DNA of 64,000 bases from Neodontobutis hainanensis. Its lineage: Eukaryota; Chordata; Actinopteri; Gobiiformes; Odontobutidae. Below the pieces are notes generated by a model that was not told the origin of the DNA, did not search any database, and saw nothing but the letters and a program-made list of their open reading frames with translations. Location of the stretch: contig JALDNG010000004.1 of assembly GCA_024349245.1 (NCBI GenBank), positions 6,970,501 to 7,034,500 on the forward strand. The letters run 5' to 3'. Position numbers and translations under genes: made by a program. Below, in pieces: positions 37,435 to 52,700 of this stretch (position 1 is its first letter; each line of letters opens with the position of its first letter).

Positions 37435-40400
37435 AAGATGAAGAAATTGCAGGTTTGCCAAATGACAATGAGACTGTCACCTGCTCTGGGTGTGATTGTG
37501 CACACAGTGTTTTGTCCAGTATCCAAATCCAGTAAAACTGATAAGCAGTTTTGGAAAAGCTGTGAACTAATTAATTGTTTTTGAAGATTATACATTATAA
37601 AACGGAAAAAGTGAATCAGCTTTGGTGATTATAAATGTAGAAAGTCAAATCTCAAAGCAATATGATTTTTTTTACAGTCATTACATGAGTGCTCTTTATA
37701 CTTTGAGTGTAGGATTTGTCTCCCAAAATAAGATTATTATACTTAATTATTTAAAACATGTTGGAAGATTTTGCTGTATTTACAACCTTGGTAAAGCATC
37801 GAGTCAGCCTGCATTGTACTAATTAGTAAAATCTAAATTATTGATGTAAACTGAGGGGGTTTGTTCAGTAAAAATGAGTACACCCTTGACCATGTTTTCA
37901 TTCCTGTCGACAAAATGACTGCGTTATCTGCTGAAGTAAGTCAAGTCTTCGATGTCATTGCACAAACTGGACATCAAAATGTAACTGAATGGGATATAGC
38001 CTTGCTTCCTAAATAGAAAATAACAGCCTTAAATATTAGGGCCAAGTGTGAATTCAGCTGAGCTTGTACCCTTCAAACCACCTACATACATGTCAAACCT
38101 GGATAATGCACATAGCCTACTCTTTCTGATCCAATGCCAAACTTCACACAATCCAGATGATGCAGCATTTTTGTCTATTAGTGACCACTCCCGTTTAGTG
38201 TCCTTGAAGCAGCCTGCGAATCTCCAGTACGTCTCTCGGGTTGCTCTCTCACACACTTTAGCATATATCCCTAAAATTAATGAGTTGTTTGGTGTTGGAT
38301 CCTACGGAGTGTGTCATTTCTGAAGTTCTCAAAAGTAGAGCTAATTTATGGAGCATGTCATCAGTGTCCACTCCATCCCAAACAACAGGAAGCTCAGTGA
38401 TTGCTCCTCCATCCTCCATTTAATAAAGAAGCTGATGGTGTGCGGCTCATTGTAAAATAATTACACGGAGGCTTCGTTTTGCTGTGTGCTCTGTTGTGCC
38501 TCTTCGACCTGTGGTTAAACAGCATCATCTAATTCAGCAGATGATGTTATTTAACTTGTCATCAGCATTGCCAAGTCGAGTAAGAACTTGTACTTCTCTT
38601 GCTTGTCGTCAGCACAATGTCATTAACAATAATTACAAGTCAACCAACATGATAAACGCTTATTAAAACAAGCCCTCTAGAAAGACGGAAATGATTTCTT
38701 CCTTAAATCACTGCACACTTCCCTGACTTGAATGATCGGGATATTAATTTAATCACAGAGGCTTAAGTTTTAGTTTGATTTATTACACATATGGGCTTTT
38801 TTGACAAGCACACCTGTGCCAATGATTGATGTGTCATATGTCATGAGGCATTTCATCCGAGCAGGTATCGATTATCTTTAAGGAGCTTGTGCTTAAGCAG
38901 AATCCATGTTGTTGTAATTCTGATCCCGCTCTGATGGGTGATGTTGCCCTTGAGGCTGACTAGGCCACAGCCTCCCGGTCCCCAATCTGTGGATGTGTGA
39001 GGAATGGCTAAACTTCAGTGCCCTCCACAGCAGCAACAGCTTGGTGTTGAAGCCACTGAGCTGCCACCGCCGCTGCTGCTCCTGCAGAGTGCAAACATGG
39101 TGACAGGGGTTCACACTGTATTTAAAGTGACAGTGTTGTGACCGGTGTGGAAAGCAGTTTGGACTGAATCATGTCTTCGCAGTAGGGCTCAAGGGCAACA
39201 CAGTGGCGACGCAGAGGCTACAACTCAAACGGGTGTTTAATGTCTACATTATGCCTCAGTCATATTAATCACCACTTAAACTGGCCACATTTATTCACGA
39301 GAGCTTCACACAAGAAGCCATTATGTGGTTTCCAGCACAGTGGATCTAATAATTTCTGGTGTATAACATAGGCATTATACTTAAAGGTAAAAAAGAAGGC
39401 ACCTGGCTCATGTTGGTATCAGTGGTTTCCACTCGTTTTTCACCTATGGGCCATCAGCCTGACTCCTCCATAGATACCAACATTGGCCATTCACCTGCTT
39501 AACGTGACTAATACTAACTTTCATCCTCTCATTGGATGTTATACTCTGGTTAAACCACTCCCTCTGAGGACGAAAGGTCTGTGGATGATATAATGACTTC
39601 CTGAATAAATGAGAACCTACACAAACATAGGCATTAGGAAAGTAATTGACATAAATACATTAATCACAAAAATAATCAAAGCTCTTCTATAAAGGTGAGT
39701 TAAGATTGTAGATAATTGATCATTTACATGGGTCTGTCTTTTGTTTTGAGCTGATCACCAGAACCCATGTAGCCTGACCAATCTTACTGAATATTTTTCT
39801 ATTCTACGCAAAAGATTAAGTCTTGTGGATTTCTGGATTTACTAAAGGCAGTAGCCTAGCAACAAATGCATAATGCTCCAACAGAAATAAAAGCCCTACC
39901 ATTTTAGATAATTTACCTGCTGAAAATTGATTTGAAGAGACGTGAATGGGTATGGCTGGCCAGGCTAAAAATCACAATCGTTCCGTCAAAAGATTAGATC
40001 TCCTCAGGGTAACCTTCCTAAAGTGCATGGTTTGTTCTTTCTTGTGGACAGAACTGAGAGGAGTAAATGAGTAAATCTTCAGAAGTGAAACGTAGGGTTA
40101 AGGTTAAGAGTTTTAAGACGTGGTCCATCGGAGTTGCTTTGTCGTTAGGCTATAGGCTACAGTTTTCCCACAATAGTTTTTAAATATTAATAAAGTACTT
40201 CTATAACATTCCTCAGGTTTTTTGCAGACTCATGCTACATTTTGTTTAGGGGAGAGGAAAATGAACCTGCCTTTGTGTTCCAAGGTTTCTTATTCGTCTA
40301 ATGTTTCATGCAACTCTTGTTTACAACCCAGGGTCAGGGTCATTGAGTGATCTTGAGCATATTGGGTGGCTCTAAACGGTAGATCTGCAGCTGCACTTTT

Positions 40401-43110
40401 TGTTCCCACACACACAAGGTAGGTCTTTGTTGTGAGATATTAAAGTCTGGCATGTCTGTTTCTCATTCATTGTCTGGCTTGTTTTGAGACATTTAAACTG
40501 TTTGGAAGAAGAGAGGCAAGGCAGAAATACACAGCACAAGCAGCTGCATTTGCGATTTTCTCTCTCCCACACCATCCTGCTCAATTGACCGTGAGACTAC
40601 TGTGCGTCGCAGAAAATGAGAGCGACATCCTGAAATTCGAGATAGAATTTTACTTTCACCCACGAGCAGTGCATACCCTATAAGCCCGTGGCCTGTTGAT
40701 GCAATATTTACAATGAAACTTCTAACAACCCACCCCAAAATGGATTTCATTTGCTTTCCAAATAATTTCTTTATCTTCTTCACGATGTCACTTCCCTTCT
40801 TCTGTGTTTACAGAGATTGCCCTAAAGTACGTGTTTGAACTGAGCCAGGGAACCGAATGAGGGCTTTAGCTATGTAAACACACGGCCATTTTGTACGCTG
40901 CAATAGGAGGAAATACTTAATTAGGATTATGGGATTTGTCTGTGCACCTTCAGATTCCCGGAGAAAGGGGTTGTGAGATGTCAGTGGGATATAAGTTTGG
41001 GCTCATTTAATCAGTGAGTGCGGCCCGACACAGCCCTGACCTCGGCAGTAATTTATTATGGCTCAAACACAAACATGAGCTCTTTCACTGGGCCGCCTGT
41101 CGCTGTCGTTGGTGATAGAGAGAATCATCTGGCTCAAAGTAATAAAACCAGTTATTTCTCTGTCAACTCTCAATACTTTTCTATTTCTCTCTCTTTCCAT
41201 CTTATACTCTTTTTTTTATATTTTTTAGTTTGCCACTGATATTGCCATGGCAACTGTGGGTCCTGTATGGAATAGCTGTTAAAGATGTAAAGTAGTTCCC
41301 AGGGAAAGAAACCAAAATCATCTTGCAAATCCCCAAAACAAGAGCGGAAGGAAAAAGAAGGCAGATCCAGTTGTAGGAAGAGGTGTGGGTATAGTTATAG
41401 GGAATTAAGCTTTTATAGGATTATACACTGAAGTCACACACTGCCAGCATTTTTTTCTTTTTTTTTCTTGCATAACAGCACTTTACATGTCACTGAAGCG
41501 AGCCTATATTTGCCTTATCTCTCCCTCTCTTCTCCTGTTGGGTCAACAGATCTGCAGCGTGATTGGCAACTGTATAGATCCAGTTCTGTGTTCTAGCTGC
41601 AATTCGTCTCTGCCTGCCACCCAATTCGACGGCTGTCACCCAGCAGTGGCACAAATCCCACAGGCCATTATGAGGCTGGTTTAATCCCCCACAACGGCAG
41701 CTACACAAGCCTTTCAAGGAGCGTTTTGGAGCATGATACCCTGTCTGTCACATGCCTTCCGTGGGCTTCAGGCGAGGCTATAGTGCGCTGTTGTGATCCC
41801 ACTCCATCACTAATGTCTCATCTCATCCTCGAGTCTATGAGACAAGTGCACTGCGTATCCTCCTGCAAAGGATCACTCGTATGTAGCAGGGAATCTCCCA
41901 ACAGCACTTGTCTCTTTAACTGTTGATTCTCTAAAGTAGCCTTGTCTCTTACAGAAAACTAATTAGCTTTTAGTGTGAGGGGAATTTGTAAAGGAACTAC
42001 TTAATAGTACAGACATGCTTTTCAAATATGCATGTTCCCTTTCTGTAAACAGCCTCCATTTTTCTTGGTTAGCATCTTTTTGTACACAAAAATGACAACT
42101 TCCCTCCATTTGAACAGGAGCAGACAATCCCTAGTTATTGTTATTATATGACGGAGAATAAACTAGTGCACACCTAAGATTTTTCCAGGACCATATTTCA
42201 CTTTAATGGGCTCTTTCGCAATAGAAACATTATCACCGTTTTTTATTAAAACCTTATAGTCAGCCCATTTTTATTCTCCATTTTGCTCGCTTGCCACATT
42301 TCCTCCCTAATGAAGAAAATGCCAGGCAAGAGTAATTTATTAGAATTCACGATCAGCTTCCTTCTGGTCCTTAAAGAGTGGGGATGCAGCGTTGCCCTGG
42401 GTGCCGTGATTGATGGGATTCTTGTGACCTACAATAGACAGAAACACAATTAAAGCCCACCTTAAATGCTGATAGCGCCCTCCCCTTTGATGTTCATTCA
42501 TGCACCGCCCGCCTGGGTCGCTCCGTATGTCCTTACCATGACTGATGTCTGTTTGGATTTTTTTTTCTAGCAGGTAAACATTAACATTCAGTCTGATCTG
42601 CCTTGCTCGGCTTCAGCAACACTAAAATAATCAGGCTTGTTCTCATGCTGCTTACCTGCTGGATGTATCCCAAGCTACTGAATACTTCCAAATTATTATC
42701 TCCTTGTAGCTATCTCACATTTCTGGCAAGATGTGTTGAATTTTAAATCTATAGCTGCTCACTCCCAGTTCTCATTTTCTGATGCGTTTACCTCGACTCA
42801 AAAGTTCAAATCTTATACGGCCCTTAAAAAACACAAACCTGCCTTTTTTTTCTTTGTATTTTTCAATAAATAGTCACATAACCACGATCTAATGGATGGC
42901 AATGGGTAAGAGATTCTAATAGTTGCTCTGACATAAAGAAACATGATACTTTTCAAGAAGATCCTTTTTCATTCCCTCTCTATCACCGGGCCCATTCCTC
43001 CGATGTGGCAGGGGGATGACATCGCTTTTGTACATTTGTGTCAAATCGAGTTAAAGTAGAAGATCAGATGTACGCTTTTGAAAATGATCTTTCAGCCTTG
43101 TCTGTGTGAC

Positions 43111-43128
43111 TTTTTTTTTTTTTTTTTT
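43111..43128 (+). repeat. Poly(T) run of 18
   Basis: Homopolymer tract in intergenic DNA. Confidence 0.85.
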
Positions 43129-45819
43129 GTCGACTGTTTTATACGACGTGCCCCCTCGCGCCATGACACAGAATCTAATCATGATTTGAGCAAAGTGTTG
43201 GATGTGACACACTTCTTTGGCAGAAACAGAGTTCTGCTATGTTGTATTTTACATGATCCTCTCAAGTGCAAAGCTGGCAGATTTAGGGAAAGAACACAGT
43301 TTTATGGATAATATCGCTGAAAATGAATCTATAGCAAGAATTGCTGATGAGACACATCCACATGGTGACATTAAAACTTTAGTGACTCATGAAATGTATC
43401 ATGTTAAATTGCTCTTTCTGAAAGTCAATTATTTTAATGAACAGGGGTCAGAGCAGGGTAACCACTCTTGATTTATCTACACATTGTAAAATTTTGATCA
43501 CCTTCCCTTTTACTCTTCTAAGCTTCTTGTCCCGCCCATAGCGTTTTATATGTTTTTTGACACGTTACACTGTTATTCTTTTTGTGGATATAAATTATTC
43601 TGATTCTCATTTAAAATAGAAATAAAAGGACTGTTATGTTTTGAAATTTAATATTTTTCTGATGTGGGATAGAAAAAATATTCTAGATATACTTGCATGC
43701 AACACAATACAACGTTTAACCTTACATACATTATTACAATATTGATTTCAATGGGCCCCTGAGACGGAGACAGAGTTAGACCTCATTCAGAGACGATGTG
43801 GCCACGCTCAGCAAATCCTGGGCACAAGAAAACAAATCTTATCACATTAACTCTTTACACAACTCTTTTATATTCAGGTATAAAAGTGTTTTTTTTTGTT
43901 CGCAGTATATACAATTGTGGTCCTGAAAACTTGACAGAAAGACACATACAACAGCTGTTTGTGACCTCAACAGACACAGTACATTATCTCACAGCAGGGA
44001 TCACCCTAATAAACCTGGACAGTGAATAAACAAACCTTTTTCTATTTTTATTTTATTTCCATAGGTTTATTTAGATTTTATTATTTTTTTGTCACATAAA
44101 CTTGACTATAATAAATGTTGATACCCTGAACCTTGTCATTTGGTGACCATTTATTTCCTTTGAGGGAAGCAGCAAGCCCACTGACATTCAATCACATTAT
44201 TTTGGCACAATGATTCTCTGCCTCCACCTGTGACCTGAACCACACATAACAGAGAGCATGACAAGCACTGTGTAAATCAAACCACCAGGGCACATATCCA
44301 CGGATGCCTAAACCAATCTCATGGTGAGAGCCCGCAAAGCAACAAAGCAAAACCAAAGCCTGTGTTTACCGAAGGTTACACAAGGCAGTGGTGGTGAACA
44401 TCCACCGCCTGCACTTTTCCCCCTTTTCACTTTATTTTAATTCCATTTCTCCCTGGCCAGCTGCAGGGCGATGTTACTCCACTTGGATGCAACAGCCGGC
44501 CTGGTATTGCAGGGCAGTGCTAGAGAGCAAGCTTATAGCGGCCATAACAGGCTTTTGTAAGGGCATGATGGCCTGCAGGTAAGTGATTTAGAGAAAATCA
44601 GGTTGATGCTCTCCAAACCTTCTGCCAGAGACGCCCGGGCCAAGGCCAAGCAGTTGTAAATTTTTCTCAAATTGTCAGCGTTTTGCACATGGCCTATCTC
44701 ACACTCCGCTGGAATGAATTCTCACACAAGTCATTTCTCCCCCCCTCCCCTCTTTTCTTCACTCTAAGATCCCACAAAATTGTCCTGGGTTGCTGTTTTT
44801 AAGATTGTCCCTAGTGGATACATGCACAGCTAAGAGGAGAAATGTTTTTGAATGAATTGGTTACGGTGCAGGGAGCTGATTTGACATGGTCGGTGCACAG
44901 AGAGGGAGTATATCTGATGGGTCCAGGCCTGGACACCTTACACAGGTTTTGCCAAGGCTTAACACCTCACAAACAGTTCACATGCTGCAGAACATTTTGG
45001 ACATTTTCTCCCCAGTGCTCATTTCTTTCCTATTATTCATGTCCTTATGGAGATCTGCCTCTTTTAACGCAGGCTCATTTAAATGACAGATTATGACCTT
45101 GTAAAAACCCACATGAAAATAATTGCAGCGGTGAGTGATGAAGGATATCTCTCAGAAGCTTGTAGTTATTATCTTCCAACATGAGCTGTCAACGAATCAG
45201 CTAAAAGTGATAGAGACTGTGCAGGTGTTTAAAGTGTGACATGTTAATATTAGTGAGCTGGACCTCTTACAGTAAAAGGCTTTTAAGTGGTGGGGTTAAG
45301 ACGAGAACTACATCTTCAAGTAAGTGGGAACAAAATCATTTCCTGAGAGCTCTGAAAAAAATATAGTATATTATCCCCAAAAAGTCTATAATGTGGAATA
45401 ATTATTTTCAGAAAACGGTAACATGATCTTTTCTTCACTGACAGTAGGGTTTGGTACTGCCAGTATTCTTAGAACAAAAAGCATTTCCCTCTCAAATCGA
45501 ATCTGAAGCAACACTGAGCTAAGTTAACAAAGTTATTATCTAAAAATGCCCATTGCTTCAATTTACCGCACAATTAACAGTGGAACATATCTGGCCCAGA
45601 GTTAGACGTCCCAGAAGGAGTGATGACTGGACCTTAGCTTGGTCCATGTGGGCTCCTGACCCTACCTACTCCCTTTGGACACACTGATCCCACCCTGGCC
45701 CACTGTCGGGTGGAACTGTTCCCTTCCTGCTGCCGTTATTATTTTTCATTGATTTAAAATAAAGATATACTATCAGTTTTATGGTGAATTTATTGTATGT
45801 CCTGGCGACATCTGTTGTA

Positions 45820-45970
45820 CCGTCTGTCCTTCCTTGGAGTTAATCCATCTTACTGCAGTTCTATCAGAGCTTTTTTTCTATGGCAGGGTTATTGGAGTTT
45901 CCTTCTCACCCTGATGGAGAAGATGTTGTTTTGTACAGTCTGTAAAGCCCCATCACTGCTGGGTAAATGA
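45820..45970 (+). mobile_element. Degenerate fish interspersed repeat (tentative)
   Basis: The sequence ctgtccttccttggag, a T-rich centre, ggagtttccttctcaccctg and cagtctgtaaagcccc follow, in order, landmarks of an abundant teleost repeat that I recall. The match is loose and the class is not assigned. Confidence 0.3.
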
Positions 45971-48900
45971 GGGTGAATGGAAACTGCTTACAGTAGAACA
46001 TCTAAAATCTAAATGACCCCATCACAGTACAATGTGAAAAAAGTGCCAACTGACTAATCATAGTGTAAGTGTAAAAGTCCTTCCATATTCCCGTTTTTTA
46101 CTCATAACATTGTTTCAAATGTAGGCTATTTCTATATTGACTCTGTTCCTTCCAGACACCTCTCCTGCTGACTAACCTAACCTGTTTGGATTCAAATACA
46201 GGCTAGATGAATCATTTGTTCTCATATCAGTTGCTTGCCACCACTAAAAACCCATCTGGACCTGGGGCAGCTTAAAGCTCCATGTTTTTGTGCAATAGAA
46301 AAGTTGCTGGCGTATATGAAGGTGAAAACCCATAGTGTTTATCTCTTGATATGAGTGATACTAATCTGAAAGCAGTTATTTCCTCTCCGGCAAGCTGTCA
46401 TTTGGCCGGGCTTTAGCCTATTCTTTCTCTGACAGACGGCCGGGTCATTAGTGCTGTGGCAGTCCACGGTTGGCTACTGAGTGTCGCTGCTTGATAAAAG
46501 GGTCACTCAGCCTCACACCCACCGCCAGTCCTCCCTGCTGCTAAGGGGGCTGTTTTCTGTCACCATCCCTGCTGCGAAAGCCACCAAGTTGCCTTCCTGC
46601 TCCTTTGTACCGCACCTATTCCTCCAAAGCCTCCCTCAGTGCCAAGGATGATCCTTCTGTGTAATTCGACTGATTAATCTTAGTCAACATCACAGCCAGC
46701 GCAGTTCACCTGTATCCCGCTTCTTTTTATTAGGTGCAGAGAGATTGGAAACCATACAGAGGATGGCAAGTGTTCGTTAATTGGATATTATATTGAACCA
46801 AAGTACTTTACGGCTGGAGTCGAGAATAACTTTTGTTGGTAGCGGTGCAATTGCGGAGAAAGCGGAGATAAAATGGATGTGATTCTCTCATCAAAGGCCG
46901 GGTTTATTGTGACTAGAACGATTTTACAAAAGGGATTGAGACTGGAGAAAAAAAGAAATGGGGGTTTTCATCTTTTCACAAAATGATTTACGGCACTGAT
47001 ATGGTTCCTAATCCTATTTCACTGCTGTTTTAACGTCAAATCTACCCCCCCCCCAAAAAAAAAAATAAATAAATAATTAAATTCCCCTGTAAGTGAATAT
47101 CACTAGCAGATGTAGCAGAAAGTCCCGGTTTTAGCAGGTTTAGTGCTTTGGAACCAGAACGCCTCGCTGTTGGATCCTGCTAAGGCTTTTGTGTGGGAAA
47201 TGCAGTCGTGCCGACGGAAGATGAAGGAATCATGGGTGTCATTTTCATAATGTCTGCTGTGCTCTGCTCTGCGATGAGGTATTTATTGGAGTTTGAGCTG
47301 TTTACTGGGGATTCTGAAACATTAGATCCACATTTTACAGCTAAGAAAAAAAAAAAACAGGCACAAACTTTGAATTAAAAATGCAAAGTCATAATGTATT
47401 GTATTGAATAGGCTTCATAACAGCGACATTTCCACTTGGCCAGGGTTATAATGCAGTTATAATTAGTCCAGAAAGAAGAAGCAGAACTGTCAATTAAAGG
47501 TTCTACATTTCTAAGAGGAAATTGCAGTCAAATATAATTTACATTTAACTCTTTCTGGCTAAGATGCACTTTATTCGAGCTGATTTTGTAGCATCAGGAA
47601 AGGGGTGAGCAGATTTGAGCTCATATCTATGAAATAAAGCAGATAAAGTTAGGATTCATAATATCTAATGATAACAGTATTTTTGCTAAGAGTAATAAAA
47701 GTCCCTAATAAATAAAATACAACACTGAAAGGGCATGACGCCACTAATATCCTGTTGCCAGTCCGCTGCCTGTCTCTTTATCATTGTGGCTACACAGATG
47801 AGGCAGAGTGGCATTGGGAAAAGACCAATTAAAATCTCCACAGCTCACCTTGGAGGCTCCGTGGAGGGTCAGCAGTGAGACGCACCTCATCTGTTTGTCC
47901 CCACGCCCTTGTAACCACGACCTTGCAGCGGCGCCATGAATTTCATTACATGCTTCTTTCCTTCGTCGTGATGCGATGACAGTTCCCTGAAGAAGTTTTC
48001 TCCGAGCATCGCTCACACAAGCCGAGGATCCATCAACTTGTGGGACCATTTACCAAAGAAAAATATTACTTTCAGTTCTGCTCTTTGAGATTCAAAGCTC
48101 AGTCAGATGTAACTCTTTTCAGAATTCATTTTATTGTTTGATTTCCAGTCATACTCGCACCGAGACACACAAACAGGCCTCGCTCGCTTCTTTTACTTTG
48201 GCTGACTTTTCAGAATGCATTGCTAAGCATTATCTGAGGCTGCCTCATGGTTGTTGCTAATTGATGCTGCACTCAGTTCATTATTTTAGTCTCCCATGGC
48301 CGCCCAGATATCTGATTCATACATACCCCCTGCATTTAATCAAGTCTACACAGCCATACTACCAAATATAAGACTTGGAAACCATAAATGATTTACTGCG
48401 CTCTTACAGACGGGGCAAAATCATTATCATGGAAATAGTTATTGAGCAGTGATCAGAAGCCCCAGTGCAGACGTCATCACTTAGCTCCATCGAAACAAAA
48501 TAGCTTTATTTAGCCACATTACTAATTAACGGCATTTGTTTTGCCATTCATTTTTGTAATGCATACAGATTAAGTTTCAAATGTTGGTACTGCAGGCATC
48601 GTTGTGTAGCCCAAGTGTGTGGTTTTGTGTATGAATATTTAAAAGCTTCCACCCAGAGCTCAGTCAAACACCTGGACCTCATTTGTCTGCGTGCAGGATC
48701 TCTGGTTCAGAAAAGACAAACATTTGAGACACACATTTTCTGTACTGAAAGAACTCCTCAGCATGCTATGTAGACAACACTTTTCAGGGTTCTAGATGTG
48801 AAGCCATTTAAAAACATAACCATACAATGTTATTTTCTAAATGTGGCCCAAAACTGATACTAAAACACTTTGCACATCCAATGTCATGATCTGGGTCCTG

Positions 48901-49045
48901 GATTTTATGACCTATCCACCTCCCCAACCTGCACATCAACAAAACACTATGAATCCTCTTTTCCTTTTGTTGGTGTTTCAAGTGGAATAATAATGTGGGA
49001 TGCCGTGCACATTTGGTTATATATGGTTGGTCCTGTTTGCAATGA
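45971..49045. other. Intergenic DNA, no gene seen
   Basis: It holds a C10/A11 run at about 47045-47068. Non-repetitive blocks of balanced composition at about 46380-46720 and 47740-48050 are candidate conserved elements. The minus-strand open frame at 47744-48049 has no recognisable domain. Confidence 0.5.
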
Positions 49046-49762
49046 GTGTTGAGTAGTATACACGTTGTTTCTGTATCAGATCTTTTCCTTTTTAAAAGGG
49101 GCCCATTAAAATGTAGGTTGCAACTGGTCAAAAAGGTTGCTTAAGTGCAGTAGGGTATTACCCCCTACCTCCTCAATAACTAGATATTATCCCATTTGAG
49201 CTTTTATTGACCGACATAAAACTGGAGCACCTCGATGATTACTCAGAATTATGATGGCAGTGGTTATAAACAGGGGCCTTGCTAAAGAGGAGCAGCGGAC
49301 ACCAGAAACAGCAGCCATCACATCACAGCTGTAAACTAGTGTAATCACAGAGGAATAGGCATCAAGGCAGTGTGGCCAGTGCAGGGGTCCATGAAAGAGT
49401 TGGTTCTGTGGTGATATCACTTCAGATTGAATGTAGTTCCATTGAAAACCAGAAAGTTTAAATCCAATCTATACAACTGAAAACTGATTACTACCAGCAA
49501 TAATTGAAAGCAGGAATATTATAGACTTTACTGCTAAAAACCTGGGTTACATTGACAAACACCAACATCATATTGTAACTGATGCCTGTGAGTTCAATAA
49601 AGTGCAAACGGTCACCAATGAACCTATTACCCACAGTTTACTACATTTTGTGTAACTACAATAAATGTTATTCCTTTTTTATGTAAAATGAACATAAGAA
49701 GTTAATGGGCCCTTTATAAAAAAAACTGCACTGGGCCCAATAATACTACTTTACGCCACTGA
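49046..49762. mobile_element. Possible decayed TIR element
   Basis: aaaggggcccattaa at 49095-49109 pairs with ttaatgggcccttt at 49702-49715 except for one extra G. The right outer end, read in reverse, begins cagtggcgtaaagtagtatt, a hAT-like start. The left outer end is poorly preserved (gagtagtatacac). No transposase frame is present. Confidence 0.35.
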
Positions 49763-52700
49763 TTCATTCCTAGTTTATGGTGTGTTCTGATCATCCATCA
49801 GCGATCTAAGGGACATCTCTGAACACTTTCATTGGCATGCCAAATGAAATAACCCCATTTGAACACAGTACTCTGTGCATAGCTCCCACAAAAGACACAT
49901 TAAAATGCCATGATCAACACGTAACAGACCTTGTGCCACAGGCAAAAAAAAATGACTCAAGCAACAGAGACTGTATGCCTCAGATAAAATGCAGACAAAA
50001 AAAAAGGCTATTAATATGTTGAAAAGAAATTACGAGCTCATTGATGGGCCTCAATAGAGTCCCCTGAGGTGGAGGTAAAATGTAACGCTTCGACAAAAGG
50101 ACATTAACGACGAATCCTTCATTAATTTGAGTATAATGACCTCCACCTCCTCCATCGAAACTCCATTCACATGACCTAAGAGGAAAGGCAATTGTACATT
50201 GTTTGAGGGATATTCTTTAACAGGTCCATCCGTTCGTCTCATTAAAGGTGATTTAAAAGCTGAATAAAAATATACAAAATGTATTCAGAAACTTGTCTGT
50301 AGAAATGTTTTTTAACTAATTGACCAAGCTGATGTTGATTTACAAAGTATGAACAGAACTTATTATAATGAGGATTTATGTAAAAGTTTTATGAAGCATT
50401 ATGGCATTTTTGTTATAGCTATATTACAGTCTGTTTGTCCGTGTCCACGAATCAAAGTCTTTTTTTAAGATTCAGGTTGAGTTTATAAAAGGTAGTTTTA
50501 GATGTTGAAGCTGTAAAACCGTGAGGCTTGTAACAAATACGAGAGTTCTGCTGTTGTCGGTATATTCCACGTAGCGTGTGACCAGGTCATGCTTAAAGTC
50601 ATTCCTCACTATTTTGTGAATCTGGTTTTATTAGATACTTTTGAATATGTGTTTTTATTTCTTCTACAGTGGATAGTTGTCAGCACACTCCCATTTGGGA
50701 GACGCAGACAAGAGCAACATCACAAAAATACTAAACCATGTCATGTAAATGGAGAAACAAATAAAAAATAAAAAAGGCTTTCAAACACATAACATTTAAA
50801 ATATAAAGAAATTTCCTGCTAGTTCTGCATATGTATAAACAAAATGTAGAAACATTTCATATGACAAATGCTCACAAATTACTTTCTATGTACATTAACA
50901 CACATTTGCACTAAAGTGACGTTTTAGAAGCTTTGTAACCTCAACAAGCGTACATAACCTCCTCACGCCTGTCAGCTTCTGTAAATATAAAATATAGACT
51001 CTTTAAGCATACCAATGCTGGGAATGAGTGTGTTTATTTCACTTAAAGATAAAATTACAAAAAGACTACTAAAATATTAATGTACTGTCCACCATCCTTT
51101 GCTGGCATTTTCCTGTACATGATTTGTTTGAATGTGTAACCCTCAGTCGAATACACATCAGATCCCAGACAGCATTAACAAACCTGAACAAGCCTAGTCA
51201 AAAAAACCAGAAGAGGTGGGAACAACTTAAAGTTTCCCTTGACTTCCTACATTGCTAATTTTCTTCTATCAAAAGTGACAAAGCTACATTACAGAGTACT
51301 CTGAGTTGCTCATGGATTTTCCAAAGGTTTGATGAAGTGTAATGCCGCATCTGGACATTTTTCAACCCAAAGTCCAAGTAATCAATCTTATCAACCTCTC
51401 CCCCATAGGTGCAAATTGATTCCAGTAAACATCCCCAAATTTTAAAATAACCTGTCGTCTTCTTTAATAAAGTACCCAAGAACAACTGTATAATATTCCC
51501 TTTGGCTGATTTAGCTCTTCAATACTAAAACACCAACTTTTTTTTTTTTTGGCAAACACACCCTGCACAATATTGATCGTCTCTAAACTAAATATTAGAA
51601 AAACAAAGAGCAAAAGTTTCTCATTAGAGCCTCGAGTTCATTGATGGAAGTTACTAAAGCCTGAGTCGCGTAATGGAGTCTCAATTATCAGCGTGCATGC
51701 AAAGGTATCCGTGTAGCGTTACAGTGAAAGGGATTACAGGGCTCTATCTGCTCTAACATTTGTCACGTTTAGAACAAGCCTCGGAGATGAGTAATTAATG
51801 AACGGATGAGCTCAGTGAGCAGAGGTGAGCACATAATATGACTCATGTCTTCACATACTAATGATGTAGGAGTTCATTTCAATGATAAAGAGAACCATGC
51901 TTCAGTTACGGAGGAGGAGATTTTTTGAATTCGAAACAGAAAGCCAAGACAGGAGGTGTTCGAGCTAGTCAAGTGTTTGAATTATATGAATATTTAATCT
52001 GGAGTGGCAGAGGTGAGCGGGGAGTAGGCGGAAATGTAGGCACAGATTTTATTTTGCTTTATTTTCAAACTGTTACTGTGACTAAACTCCAAAGCACCAA
52101 AACCACACACAGGACTGTCATGGGTGAAGCTTGTGTTCTTCTTCGGCAGACAGGGAGATCAAATAAGGAAGATTAATTTTCAAGAATAGCCAGACATGAT
52201 CGATTGTGACTCATGAGTTTACCTCAGGATAAACCCAGGCTATCTTTTGTGTAAGTCTGCCAACATATCAGTCTACAAAGTGTCATAATCTTCTGTTAGC
52301 GTCCCTTGTTTTATCTCCTGCAGCGTCAGCCAAAGCCCTAAAATCTTCAGAGATAACTTGTTATGCCCAAAGTGAAAGACCCGACGAGCAGGATTGTTCC
52401 CTGTACTGAAGCTTGATGATGAGGTTTTAAAAAAGTGGTGACACCTGCAAAAAGGGGTTATTTAAGTCCTTTATGTTGCCATTATCTCTGTAACAGTTAG
52501 TTAGGCTATACAGCCCTAGAGCTCTAGAGACACAATCGAACTTTAAAAAAGTCAATTTTTGAAAAGAATGGTCTCGTATACCCTTATAAAGTCACACATA
52601 CACACAGCAATCTTTATTCTAGACCGACTCAAGTAGCGGTTTGAAGTTGCCGAGATAGAGAGAGGAAGGTGCAGGACTGGAGTGCCCTCATGGTCCCAGA

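Larger units (their letters stand above)
36950..45819. other. Intergenic DNA downstream of eif3h, no gene seen
   Basis: No frame looks like a known protein and no splice-linked set of exons was found. T runs are at 37414-37434 and 43111-43128. Blocks free of simple repeats at about 38890-39110, 40990-41110, 41490-41900 and 42280-42540 are candidates for conserved regulatory DNA. In other vertebrates this flank leads into the TRPS1 gene desert. Confidence 0.5.

Noticed and set aside
37858..37890. Tc1-like end sequence (aaaatgagtacacccttga)
   Set aside because: It recalls a Tc1 terminal motif, but no partner end was found nearby.
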